Of a stretch of 64,000 nt of DNA, positions 45,736 through 58,188 are shown in pieces. How positions within the stretch are numbered: the stretch's first letter is position 1; each line of letters starts with the position of its first letter. The DNA is from Elymus sibiricus (Eukaryota > Streptophyta > Magnoliopsida > Poales > Poaceae): assembly GCA_039707655.1 (NCBI GenBank), contig CM077666.1, forward strand, positions 244,186,166-244,250,165, given 5' to 3'. Made by a program: the position numbers and the translations under genes. The notes below the pieces were generated by a model that was not told the DNA's origin, made no database searches, and saw only the letters and a program-made list of their open reading frames with translations.

Positions 45736-48700
45736 ATGTCTGCCGACAAATCTCTTGGTTCTCATCAACTTAATTCATTTGCAGCGTTGCTTGAGGAAAA
45801 TCTCCAAACTTCATCAGAAACTTTAAAAGCACAAAACCCTCAGTTGAAGAAAATGGTAGATGGCAAAAGGCCTCAGAAGGGAGGCAAGAGGAAAGAGTAA
45901 CATACTGCATTCGAGATTCCTGATGACTTATATGCAGGGTACTGTACGCCTGATGAGGCAACTCATGGAAAGGAAACCAAGGAGCAGTGCAAAACGCGCA
46001 TGCAAAAGATCAAGAGGTACTGGACCTATGAGTGGAGGAGCTACAATTTCGTCACCTCCAAGTACATGAAGGATTTTGCTGTAAAGCCTCCTTGCAACAG
46101 ACCGCCTCTGGATCTTGGTCAAATAGCTGACCCCACAAGCATCAGAAGGGATGAAGAATTCCCCAAAGAGTGGGCCAGGCGTCAAGCCAAATTGCAGAAA
46201 CAGGCTCAGAAGGCTGTTGAAGAATTCAACAGGGCTTCAAAGGCATCAGCAGAGGCTGGTGCAGGCTCAAGTGGCAGCGCGCCCAAGAAAGCCATGAAGA
46301 AGAAACCGGCTCAAAAGCCAAAACCTTCAACTAAAGTGCCCTCACGGCCAAAATCTTCTGCACCAAAGTCTTTGGCAAAGCCCTCAGAACCAAGGCCGTC
46401 ATCATCTAAGGCTTCAGCACCCAAGGCACCTTCTGTTCCAAGTTCATCACTGCCTCCGCCAGCCAAAAGTTCCTCAATGGCAGCTGCAAGAGCTTCAACG
46501 CCAGTTGTGCTAGCATCCTGCCAGCGCACGGAAGGCTTTCAAACGGCCACAATAGCTGCATCAAGTGCCTCAGCATCTGGGCATATCTCTTCAAACACAC
46601 CGATGCTGAAGAAAAAGGCCACTGCAAGCCGAGGAACAAGACCCAGCCCCAGATGCAAGGCTGTATTGCCTCAGGATGATGAAAATGATATGGCTGATGA
46701 AGATGAGTTTGCTGAATACGTTCAGAGAAGAATGGAAGAAGTTGCTCGTGCTAAGAATACCACAGTCCCTACCTTTCTGAATCCTAGGAGGATATTGGAC
46801 TTCATTGAAATCTGGTGCCAGAAGCCAGATACACTGCTTGATGATTTGGATCTGCCTCCTGGACCAAGTCATGTTCTATCTGCTTTTGTCCTCACAGAGA
46901 AGCACAAGGTTGATCAGGCCAAGCTTGTGAGGAAACTGATGAAGAAGAAACAAAAGGAACTGAAGGACAACATGCTCACCATAACCCCTCAGCAGCTCGT
47001 TGCCATACAAACTGAGATTCAACGTCTTTCTGACGAATATGATCGTCAGGCAGAGCACTGTTGTGGTGTGAAGGACAGGTTCATCAACGCTTCCAACAAA
47101 GTGGTTGATGACCACAACAGAAGGGAGGCTGCGAAGTTTGGCCAAGCACCTCCATCAAGTTCGTCAGCTCCTCAACAAACCCCTCAGGCCAGTGAGACTG
47201 AGCCTTCACCTCCTCCTCAAGACCAAGCCAAAGCAACTGAAGAAGTTGTGCTTGAAGAAACTGCCAGGGCGACTGCATCAGTCGCGTCTGAAGAAATTGC
47301 ACCACCAAGTTCCTCAGCAGCAGCGCCTGAACTGACTTCATCTTTGAAGGTTATCACACTTCCTTCTGCATCAGAAGTGAAGAATACCAAGGCTGCTGAG
47401 AACAGAAAAGCATCAGCACCCCCTACCATAGAGATTGTGAAGAAGTTGAAGACGGCTCCAATGTCTTCAACTGAGCCAATTGATGTTATCCCAATTTCAT
47501 TGGCACCCCCGACACAGAACTTATAAGAATTCCAGATTGTTCCATATGGTGTGGATTATGTCATCCCACCACTTGATGAAGAAGAGACTACCCACTCTGC
47601 TGCTACCATAGAGCAGGTGGATGAAGAAATTGAAGTTGAAGCAGATGCTTCACTTCATCAGGTATCATCGCCTCCAGTCCGTGTGACTGATGAAACAGCT
47701 GCCTCTTACAGAAGCAATGATGAAATTGATGAGGACATGGATGTGGGCTCCACAACGCCAGTTATGCATGATGACTTCTGGGATGTTGCTCATCCGAATT
47801 CATTCCTCACCACGCCGCTTACTCAAGTACCTCAGTCGCCAGCTATTACTGAGGAAGTTCATACTGGTTCTGAAGGACATCAACCATCCCTTCAGACCAT
47901 CACTGAAGAAATTCCGGCTGCATCAGCTGAAGAAATTGTGCAACAAGTGACTGATGAAGATGTTGCACCTCCTCCCCCTCAACAAGAAGAACCAGCTCCC
48001 TCGGCAGATTCTAAAACAGTTCCATTTGCAACAGCTGAGGAAGTTGCTAAGTCTTTGGCCATCACAGATCCCAATGATTCAACAGGCCCTCCAAGACCCA
48101 TCTTTGATGTGAGGCCAAAGAAGATCAATCTTCAGCCTATGCCTTCAATGCCCAAAGTTGGCAAGAGCATCAGAAGACCCAAGTTTGACAATGCTGCCTT
48201 CTTTGGAGAGAAGAATTTCTTCATAGGCAAGTCACCTTATGACTCAGCAAAAATCAGGTGTCAGCGATTTTGGACCAATACTCAAATGAACTATTATTCA
48301 TTACTCCTGTTTGACAAGAACAAGGTTTTTCCTCATCGCCATATTCCTCATGTGGATATGGAGTCGCTACCATGCTTCACACCAGTGCTGGCAGTTCTTC
48401 ATGAAGCAGGTTTGCTCAATTTCGTCACTGATGTCTGCGACTGGAATGAAGAGCTTATTCTTCAATTTTATGCAACTCTACATCTTTTTGGTGATGTTGA
48501 CGACATTCATTCATGGGCTCTTGACTGGATGAGTGAGAACACACACTATAAGGCTCCTGCTGATGAATTGCTTCATGCTCTTCCTGTTGATCAGCCCTCT
48601 ACTGAAGCCAGAAAAATTTATGAAGAACCTGAGCTGTCTAACCATCTGATGCAAGTGCTACTGAAGCCGTTGGCTGAAGGAGAAGCTCCTAGAACCACCT

Positions 48701-49605
48701 TCCTTGTGAAGGATATGCTATTTGTGCCAAGGACAGTGTATCGCAATTTGGCCAAAACCCTCAGTCCAATAAAAGGCCACAATTCTGAGACTGAAGAAGT
48801 TGTGGGAATCATGAAGAACTTGCTATTCAATCTCATCCATGGTATTCCTATTAATATCCATGATTTCTTCATGAGGACTTTGGCCACTGTTGCTCAATCA
48901 CCATTTGATTTGAAGCCTTATGCACCCTGGATTATGAAATTCATTAGAACAACGTCTTCAATCAACTATAGGGCTGACTGCGAGAATCATCTCTGCTTTA
49001 TGCCAGATGTGGAAATTCTTCAGAGTACCATCTCTTCAGTTCTTGGCATAGGCAAAGCAGTCATTGATGAAGGAATTCGTCCTCTTGACGGGCAATTTCG
49101 TCAGCCAGTCTCACAGTCCACAGGCTATGACACATCAAGCCATGATACCAAAGCAAATGCTTCACAACAAAAGCCTCAAGGTGAAGCTCCACGAGTCATT
49201 ACTGATCATGAGCTTCTTATCAGTCTTCATCAGAAGGAGGACAGGAATCACAACTGGATTAAGCATCAGCTCCATGCCATCATTGCAAATATGACTGTGA
49301 TGCAAAACTCCTTTCGCAAAAATCATTATTATGCCCATAAGATATTTGATAGAAGCTGGGCCATTCTTTCACATTTGAAGACCCCTGAAGAACTTGTTGA
49401 AATGGAATTCCAACAAGACTTTGATTGGGCCAACCCACCCAAGAAGAAGTTCAAGAACGTTCAAGTTCCTCAGATGGTTCCAAGCTCAGTGTGTACGTCC
49501 AGAGCTACTGATGAAAATGAAGACGTCGAAGACACTGCAGCAGGCCCTTCTTCACCACGCAACCCCAACACCAACATTGGCGCTCCTCCTCGTTCTTCAA
49601 GATGA
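45736..49605 (+). pseudogene. Sirevirus env-position ORF, ~1290 codons, two nonsense codons
   Basis: ATG 45736 (MSADKSLGSHQ) opens a frame continuing to TGA 49603-49605. TAA 45898-45900 and TAA 47524-47526 interrupt it without any shift. Residues ~85-140 form a basic/aromatic block (KRYWTYEWRSYNF). Then come a Lys/Ala/Ser/Pro-rich tract (46240-46500), a charged coiled-coil-like stretch (46900-47100), an acidic Glu/Pro-rich tract, and a globular C-terminal region (48170-49450) with QFYATLHLFGDVDDIHSWAL and later conserved-looking blocks. That region recalls plant transposon proteins of unknown function rather than a viral glycoprotein. No signal peptide or strong membrane segment is visible, so 'env-like' is positional only. 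Confidence 0.65.
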
Positions 49606-49624
49606 TCTTTTGTGGGAGCGTTAG

Positions 49625-50589
49625 TGATGCGGAGCATCCTGAGGTCATCCACATGGACATACCTACGTCACCTCAAGTGCCACGAGGACCTATGACACGT
49701 GCACAGGCAAGAGCCATCGAGAACGAGGTGACATCACTCCTCTCGCAATTCCCCTTCGATGCACATGAGAATTGGATGCTACCTCAAGCGGAGACCATAT
49801 GCATACTCAGGTACCAAGGAGATCGTCATGGATAAGCTAAGGAGCAAGGCTGAGCGAAGGAGAAAGGCGGACACGAAGATGGAGAAGGAATCAGGCGAAT
49901 TAGCACAAGCCCAAATGATCCGGACCCAGGCCCGGTCGATCCGGACAGACACCCGGACGATCCGGACCCAGGCCCGGATGATCCGGCCGGGTGGCGCCCG
50001 AGTACAACAAGCAGCCGCAGGAAGCCGGATCATCCGAACCCCGACCTGGATCAACCGGACGAGCCCGGATGTCCGAACGGCAGCCCGGATGTCCGACCCT
50101 ACAGTGCCTGAAAGTGACCCGCCCGGACCATCCGGCCTCCCGTAGGTCGGATCATCCGGACGGCCACCCGGATCGTCCGGGCACCCCCAGCACATGTGAT
50201 TCGGGCCCGAGGCCCATGTAACCTATTCGTCCCCCTAGGCTATAAATACCCCTCCTCCTCTAGTTTTTAGGGTTAGCAAAGTGTTGGCTCTTGAGATTAG
50301 AGCTTTGCTCATCCATACCTCTCCTACAGAGATCAAGACCTCCTTGAGGAGAAGATCCACTCCGGATATCAAGACCTCGACTCCTCTCCCGATCGGGATG
50401 AATTAGCTACCGTGTATCCTCCCGTGTTGACTTTGTATCGTGATTCATTGTATGTGTATGTGGATCTAGTGTATGTGTGACTTGTGATTGTGTCAATTGA
50501 GTGATTTGTGTTCTTGTGTTCTTTGTGTTCTTGCCCTTCCCACCTCCAATTGTGAAAAGATTGATGAACTAGGGTTCCGCCCTACATCA
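49625..50589 (+). repeat. 5' LTR of third CRM-type element
   Basis: A 965-bp LTR, TGATGCGGAG to CCTACATCA, followed by TTGGATCAGAGCC (50592), the PBS. It encodes the polyprotein tail (to 49835). A cluster of CCGGATNATCCGG words runs 49915-50190. TATA box tataaatacc at 50241-50250, so the word cluster lies in U3 just upstream of the promoter. Confidence 0.88.
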
Positions 50590-52061
50590 TCTTGGATCAG
50601 AGCCACGTTGATTCACAATTTGGAGTCCTTCCTCTGCATTTGCTACACTCAATTTTGTTGTTTTTCCCTAATTTCGAACATTCCCACAAAAATAGCCCCA
50701 CCAATTTTTTTTGTGATTTGTGAGTTTGATGATGTTTTGTTGATTTTGATCCATGGATTTCGTGTGTTGCAAGTGGATCTACACTTTCACAATCTTCCCC
50801 ACCTCGAAACCCCCCTCGAAATTCTCAAATTTTTCCGGATTTTTGAGCCCTACCCGAGCCCTCCCCGAGCCGGTTTGACCTGCCCGGATCGACCGGACCG
50901 GCGCCCGGATTATCCGGACGAGCCCGGATCAACTGGACGGAGGCCCGGATCATCCGGCTCCGGCTGAAATTGCTAAAACAAATTCAGACTTTTGCACCAC
51001 CGCCATCACTTCCGCATAGACTTCCCAAACCCCACCATAACTCCACCATTTGACATTGCCTTTGAGATTTTGATTTGCAGATTTCCGTTTCCTAGGGTGT
51101 TTTGGCTAACTAGGCACGGTTCGACATCAACTTCACCGCCACTCATCATCGCCACAGACTCGACATCGACAACGACCGTCTCCCCATCGTGACACCACCA
51201 CCTTAAGCAAGGACGGTAACCTCGACGACAACTCGTTTCTTCCCTTGCCATTGCATTGTTAACCCAAAGGCCCTCTTTTGCATCGCTTTCCTACGACACT
51301 AGCCATTTGAGTATTGCCGGGCAACGATAACTTGTGCACTCTAGTGTTACCATCATATCATCATATCATCTCTTGTGCCAAAATTTTGTTCCCGCATATA
51401 CATCATTGCTACCAACGTGAGAGCATTTCGCATAAGTGGCCAAAGGACAATATGAAAAGAAAGAAAAGCTTTTAAGCAAAGAGAAAAGAGCAACAACAAG
51501 CTTGTAAGCAATAGCCATGGCATCGCCACATTACATATCATATTTGATCATCTTGGATCATCGTGACAAGTTCACCAGGACGCATACATACAACGCATAT
51601 TTGAGATAGAAGTTGACCGTTTTGTCTCCTATAGATTATGCAGAAGTGTCGTATCCGCCTATTAAGGAATCGTGCTAGCGTCTCTCTAGAGTTGTGCAAC
51701 ACGAGCATTTCTGGGTGTTCCACATTTTGTGCTCATTCCTTGGTTGCCCGACCTCACTTATCTTTCCGTGTGTGTGTTTCCGTGTAACTTTGCTTTTGGT
51801 CTACTTGTTTCACTTGCGAATTTGTGGATGTTTCTCAACATTATTGATATCTTGCTTACAATTGCAAATATTTTGTGCCACCATCCTAACCAAACTCCTC
51901 CAAAAGATTTACTTGTGTAGGTGTGAGAATTGACACGATCTGGTACCAATTACACTATTTCCATAATACCATATCGAGTGATCATTGATCCATCTTCAAC
52001 ATTGGACAAGGTACATTGGTCTAGTTCGTTCCCTTCTTCCACTAACACTTGTTTGAGAATC
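50590..52061 (+). other. Leader of third CRM-type element
   Basis: Non-coding leader between PBS and gag ATG 52062. It holds a second cluster of CCGGATNATCCGG words at 50880-50957 and stretches shared with the pol-less family leader. Open frames here are short and unconvincing. Confidence 0.7.
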
Positions 52062-55000
52062 ATGGATAGGTCGGGCACTACTTCAAATCCTCTCTTCGAT
52101 GAGCAAGACGATGCACCGAACGACTACGTCACCAAGGCACACCTCTTTGGCGTCCAACGAACCTTACATCAAGAAAGTGAAGCTTTGGGCGAACGCATCG
52201 AACAACTCGCCTCCGACTTTCGACAAACTCTTGACGACAAGCTATCATCTCAAATGGAAGAGTCCCATGCCATGATGATCAACCGCGCTTCTTCCACTTC
52301 ATCAAGTTCAAGATCAAGATGGCGCCACTCAAGACGCGACTCTTCGGACACTTCTTCGGATGCAAGTCTTCCACGAGCATGCTCTCATCGCCCTCAAGTA
52401 CATGAAGACCGTCAAGCTCCAAGGAACCCATTCCACAATGGTTTGCAAGACCGTCTTCGAGAGCGCGAACGACAAAACCGGCAAGCAAACGCCAACATGG
52501 AGCAAGATCAAGTTCCACAACGCCAACGTCAAGTAAACCAAGACAACGACGCTCTACTACAAGAATGACAATGTCGTGAGGAGCAAGCACTTGAAGCTCA
52601 ACGTGACCTACGCGAAGCAACTCGTAACATCGCCGACCGCAACCGCCGTGTGAGAGAACAAGAAGAGGCCCCCCAACACGAGCAAAAAGAAGAGGCCGCA
52701 AGAAATGAGGAGCACCAAGAGATGAGGAACCATGCAAGAATTCCACGACCTCGACGTCAAGCCAATCAAGATGAGCATGATGAGCAAGAGTTAGAAGATC
52801 CTCCTCCAAGACACGAGCATCATCGCCATCACCAACAAAACAATGAAGAGCGCTACGGCAAGCTCAAGTTCACCATGCCTAAATTCTCTGGTGGAAATGA
52901 TCCCGAAGAATACCTCTCATGGGCATTGAAGGCTGACAAGATATTCTGTCTTCACAACTACGAAGAGGAAAAGAAGATTGCCATGGCATCTCTTGAGTTC
53001 CAAGACTATGTTCTCATTTGGTGGGAGCAAGTGATCCAACAACGCCAAGAGAAGGGCGGGCCACCCATCACCACTTGGAATCAAATGAAAGATGTCATGC
53101 GAGCTCGCTTTGTGCCTACACACTATAGCTGTGACCTCTTCAAGAAACTACAACTCTTGAAGCAAGGCACCAAGTCCGTTGAAGAATACTACCAAGAAAT
53201 GGAGATTGCAATGATACGAGCCAATGTTAAGGAAGATTATGAACAAACTATGGCGAGATTCTTGAATGGCCTCAGCCATCCCATCAAGAAAATTGCAGAT
53301 TTCCAACCGTACTCCAAACTCCTCGAGCTAGTGCACCAAGCAACCAAAGCGGAGTGTCAAGTACAAGAGGACTACAAGTACTCCAAGTACTCTTCCAAGA
53401 CCTACGATTCATACACTCAAGCTTCAATGACTTCTACAACTCCTTCCACGACTCGATCTACACCAACTACCGGCGACAAGTCAAGCTCCAAGCAACTTAC
53501 AACATCTTCGAGTCGTCATACAGGTACATCCGAGCAAAAGCTTTCATCATTAACAACTCCTACGGACGACACCAAGACGAGTGACATCAAGTGTTTCACT
53601 TGCAAGGGACGAGGCCACAAGTCATTCGAGTGCCCAACACGACGCACTATGATCCTCAACGCCGATGGCACCTACGATTCCATGAGTGAATATGAAATGG
53701 AAGCCCTCGAGCAAGTGGCCATGCACCGCCAAGTGACTGAAGATGAAGACAATCAAATGTTTTGCGATAATGATTCAAGCCCCGCTCTTGTTGTCTCAAA
53801 AGGTCTTGACACTTCAACAACATCAAGATGAAGACCAACGTTTCCACATCTTCCATACCAAAGCGGGTATTCAAGGACGTTCCGTCAAGGTTATCATCGA
53901 CGGCGGAAGTTGCCACAAATTGGCAAGTGAAGAGTTATGTTCCAAGCTACAATTGGTCAAGATGAATCACCCTCGCCCCTACAAGGTCCAATGGCTAAGC
54001 GACTCCGGCACCATTCAAGTGGAGCACACTGTTCAAGTCTCCTTCAAGATTGGAGTATATGAAGACACCTTAGAGTGTAATGTGCTTCCTATGTCCGTAT
54101 GCCATCTCCTCCTTGGAAGACCTTGGCAATTCGACCGCGGCGTGATACGTCTCCGTCGTATCTACTTTTCCAAACACTTTTGCTCTTGTTTTCGCCCCTA
54201 ATTTGCATGATTTGAATGGAACTAACCCGGACTGACGTTGTTTTCAGCAGAATTGCCATCATGTTGTTTTTGTGCAGAAAATCAAAGTTCTTGGAATTGG
54301 ATGAAACTTTCTGGAGATTTTTTATTGAATATATAAAAAATATTGGCATCAAGAACTACTGGAGGGGGGACACCCAGTGCCCACGAGGCACCAGGGCGCG
54401 TCACCCCCCCCCTCAGGCGCGCCCTGGTACCTCGTGGGGCCCACATGGCTCCGTTTGACCTATTTCCAACGCTATAAATTCAGTTTTCCAGAGAAAAAAT
54501 AGGACAGGAAGTTTTATTGCGTTTCACGATACGGAGCCGCCGCCACCTCCTGTTCTTCATCGGGAGGCTAGATCTAGAGTCCGTTCAGGGCTCCGGAGAG
54601 GGGGATCTTCCGGCATCGTCATCATCAACCATCCTTCATCACCAATTTCATGATGCTCACCGCCGGGAGTGAGTAATTCCTTCGTAGGCTTGCTGGACGG
54701 TGATGAGTTGGATGAGATTCATCATGTAATCGAGTTAGTTTTGTTAGGGCTTGATCCCTAGTACCCACTATGTTCTGAGATTGATGTTGCTATGACTTTG
54801 CTATGCTTAATGCTTGTCACTAGGGCCCGAGTGCCATGATTCCAGATCTGAACCCTTTATGTTTTCATCAAGATATTTGTGTTCTTGATCCGATCTTGCA
54901 AGTTGTATGCACCTGCTAAGTGTTATGATCCGCATACCCCAAGGTGACAATAATTGGGATTCTTTCCGGTGATTGCCGTAGTTTGAGGAGTTCATGTATT

Positions 55001-56756
55001 CACTAAGTGTTAATGCTTTGTTCCGGTTCTCTATTAAAAGGAGGCCTTAATATCCCTTAGTTTCCTTATGGACCCCACTGCCACGGGAGGGTAGGACAAA
55101 AGATGTCATGCAAGTTCTTATCGCAAGCACGTATGACTATATACGGAATACATGCCTACATTACATTGATGATTTGGAACTAGTTCTGTGTCGCCCTAGG
55201 TTATAACTGTTACATGATGAATGTTATCCAACGAATATCATCGATCCAATGCCTACGAGCTTTTCATATTTGAATCTTGCTAAGTTACTATTGTTGCTGC
55301 TGCTATCACAATTACTACTGCTACTGCTGTTACCGTTACTGCTACTGTTACTATTATTGCTACTGCTATCAAACTATCATACTACTGTGCTACTGATCAC
55401 TCTGCTGCAGATATTTAGTCTCCAGGTGTGGTTGAATTGACAACTCAACTGCTAATACTTGCGAATATTCTTTGGCTCCCCTTGTGTCGAATCAATAAAT
55501 TTGGGTTGAATATACTACCCTCGAAAACTGTTGCGATCCCCTATAGTTGTGGGTTATCACGGCGTCATCCACAACGGGCGGACCAATCACTATAGCTTCA
55601 AGATGAAGGGCAAGGAATTCATACTTCCACCAATGACGCCAAGTCAAGTCATCGCCGACAAGCAAGCATCTACACATCATGGAGAGACTAGTGAGCGAGT
55701 GAACCACCAAAAAGAGAGTGAGCGCCACAAGCCAAAATCGAGCGACTCCATGATGAGCGACAAAACAGATCTAGTTCTTTTAGCCACCAAAAGAGATTTG
55801 AGGGATGTGAGTGAGAGCCCATCAAGTGTTCTTCACTTTGTGCTTTTATGCAAAGCTGAAGTTGAGCGGACCAATACTTCACAACATCTTCCTCTAGTGT
55901 TGTCTCATCTCTTGCAGGAATACAAGGACGTGTTTCCCGATGAGCTACCTCCCGGACTTCCTCCTCTACGCGGAATCGAACACCGCATCGATCTCATCCC
56001 CGGTGCACCTCTACCAAACAAGGCACCATACCGCGTCAACCCCGACGAGACCAAAGAGATCCAAAGGCAAGTGCAACATCTCATGGAGAATCGGTATGTA
56101 CACGAGAGCTTGAGCCCATGTGTCGTTCCGATAATTCTTGTGCCTAAGAAAGATGATACCTATTGCATGTGTTCCGATTGCCGGCCCATAAATGCTATCA
56201 CTGTTAGATATCGCCATCCCATTCCATGCCTAGATGACATGCTCGATGAAATTAGTGGAGCCACAATTTTCTCTAAAATTGTCCTTAAGAGTGGCTATTA
56301 TCAAATACGCATGCAAGAAGGTGATGAATGGAAAACCGCTTTCAAAACTAAATTTGGCTTGTATGAATGGTTAGTCATGCCTATTGGTTTATCGCAAGCT
56401 CCTAGCACTTTTATGCGTGTGATGCATTATGTTCTTCGCAAATATATTGGCATTTGTGTTGTGGTTTACTTTGATGACATCCTTGTGTTTAGCGAAACCC
56501 TTGAAGATCATGTCAAACACCTTAGAGATGTATTGCAAATTCTTAGAGACGAGCGACTTTATGCTAACATGGAAAAATGCACTTTTGGTGTTGATAAGCT
56601 TGTTTTCTTGGGCTTTGTTGTCTCATCTAAGGGTGTTCATGTTGATGAAGCTAAAATTGATGCTATAAAAAATTGGCCACAACCAACCAATTTGCTTCAA
56701 GTGCGTACCTTCCTTGGCTTAGCCGGATTTTATAGACGCTTCGTGAAGGATTTTAT
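52062..56756 (+). pseudogene. CRM-type gag-pol polyprotein, interrupted and truncated
   Basis: ATG 52062 (MDRSGTTSNPLF). The Gag core is at about 52850-53340, the zinc knuckle CFTCKGRGHKSFEC at about 53592, protease VKVIIDGGSC at about 53890, and RT with [11 protein letters not shown] at about 56460, ending in FYRRFVKDF. Lesions: TGA 52566-52568, one step from Arg CGA; a 1-nt insertion at about 53801 just after the Gag end; the solo LTR between GRPWQFDRG and VIHNGRTN; and truncation at 56756 before RNase H. Removing the solo LTR with one target copy restores the frame exactly. Several RT residues also depart from the other two CRM elements (for example SKIVLKSGYY for [10 protein letters not shown], and MPIGL for MPFGL), so decay is advanced. 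Confidence 0.9.
54143..55559 (+). mobile_element. Solo LTR, Sabrina/WHAM-like gypsy
   Basis: A 1417-bp solo LTR from TGATACGTCTCCGTCG to GTGGGTTATCA, flanked by CGGCG at 54138-54142 and 55560-55564. It has a TATA-like gctataaattc near 54470 and a tract of ctactg/ctgttac triplets at 55280-55375. The terminus type is common in Triticeae gypsy LTRs. It arose by recombination between the two LTRs of an inserted element. Confidence 0.92.
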
Positions 56757-56770
56757 AGCCGGGACGTCAC

Positions 56771-57138
56771 ATGGCATGGGGAGCAGCAGCACGGTTTCTT
56801 TTAGCTTGTGCATTGGAGGCAGCACCTTCCCCATCAGTTGCATTATGTTCATCACCATGGACACTTGCTTCTTCTCGGTTTTGACGAAGCTCTCGCACAA
56901 TATCAGCAACAATATCAGCCCTCATGGCTGCCATGTTTTGAGTGAGCTGCTCATTAACATTACCCATAAGTTGCTGCAAATCTCTTGACAACTTCTCTTG
57001 CTTCTCTTCAATTGGATCAAGGCTGTTTCTGAATTCTCGGCGTAGATGATCACGTAATGCATTGAAGTGAAACCGTGTGACAGGCTGATTGAGATGCCCA
57101 TGTCCTTCAACATCATATTCGTCTTCATCACCTGCCAT
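56771..57138 (-). pseudogene. CRM gag N-terminus, fragment
   Basis: ATG at 57136-57138 on the minus strand (MAGDEDEYDVEGHGH). The first ~122 codons are open and nearly identical to the N terminus of the polyprotein at 9926. The frame then runs into the junction after AAAPHAM. The Gag core, knuckle and all of pol are absent, so only the charged N-terminal region could be made. Confidence 0.88.
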
Positions 57139-58188
57139 GGTTAGTTTTCCAAAATCCCTATAGTACTAGAAGCATATATGTGGGTAACAACTCAAGCTCA
57201 CCTCACTTACCAACCGAAGCTCATGTAACTTCCAAGTGAGAGCAGAATCATGCTCAACTATGGTGCCGGTAGTTGGTATACAAAGAGTGATGAATCAAAC
57301 GAATACAAGTCTAGGGTTGCACATGCGGGGCTGTTTGGTGGGGCTTCGGTGGGATATATATGTAGCAAAAGATTGACTAATCTGTAATCTAGATATTGTT
57401 GAACCAAGTAATCATCCACACAAGATTCTAATGCCCTTAGTTGCTGAATGAGATATAAGTGAGGTACATGCAACTCATACCAAGGAATCAGATTTGCTAG
57501 AAAGCAAGGATTGAAGATGTTGCACACTTGACAAGTTTCAGCTCACAATACAAACAGTGATTTCTAAAGATATAAGTGAAGAACAGTCCCAAATTTCTCT
57601 CTTTTGCTTCTTGCACACACTTTCTTTCTTTGGGCAGATCTCTTTTTTTTTTTGCTTTTTTTTACAAACTTCAACAAGGGACTTGGATCTGAACACACAC
57701 TTTGGGGGATCCATGAAAATTACAATGGATGAGCTCAAACAACAAGAACATGCAGCTGAAACTTTGGCAGAAAACACACACGAACTGATCTGATTTCTCT
57801 GGCTGGAAAACACGAGGGGAATCAGATCTAACAAGGATGGATGGAAAGTACACGGTGTGGGCTTTCCAAAATGCACAAAAACACCCAAAACGGACTCCGG
57901 ATGACAAAGATACACAAGATTTGGTGGAGGATGCAGATCTGAAATCTGTGGACGAAAACAAACACAAACACACAATAATGGATGGGGGAAACTCAGCAAC
58001 TAAAAACAAAAGATCTAGTAGACAAGAACTTGATAAAACTCACCAAATGACAGATTAAAGGCTGCAAAGGGCTTGGTAAAGGTATATTTTTTTGTGGGGC
58101 TATTTTCTGGACTTTAGGATGAACAAGAACACGAACTAAACTTGGGATACAAGATCCTACCGTGTCAACCGAAGCTCTGATGCCAAGA

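Larger units (their letters stand above)
42955..49619 (+). mobile_element. Sirevirus-like Ty1/copia element, internal part
   Basis: Copia RT and RNase H followed, after a spacer with a TATA box, by a very long env-position ORF. That order is typical of the Sirevirus (Maximus/SIRE) lineage. The N-terminal part of pol is cut off at 42955 by the inverted element. Downstream, a CRM-type LTR begins at 49625 with GTTAG at 49620-49624 as a candidate target copy. No copia LTR lies in the window. Confidence 0.82.
49625..56759 (+). mobile_element. Third CRM-type chromovirus, 3' truncated
   Basis: Plus strand: 5' LTR (49625-50589), PBS, leader, gag, protease, RT up to the start of RNase H, then a sharp junction at 56757-56760 with inverted DNA. 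A solo LTR lies at 54143-55559. The LTR starts TGATGCGGAGCATCC, like the pol-less gag family, but also encodes the CR motif PRGPMTRAQARAIENEV (49680-49740), marking the CRM clade. The candidate left target copy is GTTAG (49620-49624); the right end is lost. Confidence 0.88.

Noticed and set aside
55280..55375. ctactg/ctgttac triplet tract as a separate microsatellite locus
   Set aside because: It is part of the solo LTR and typical of that LTR type, so it was not listed separately.
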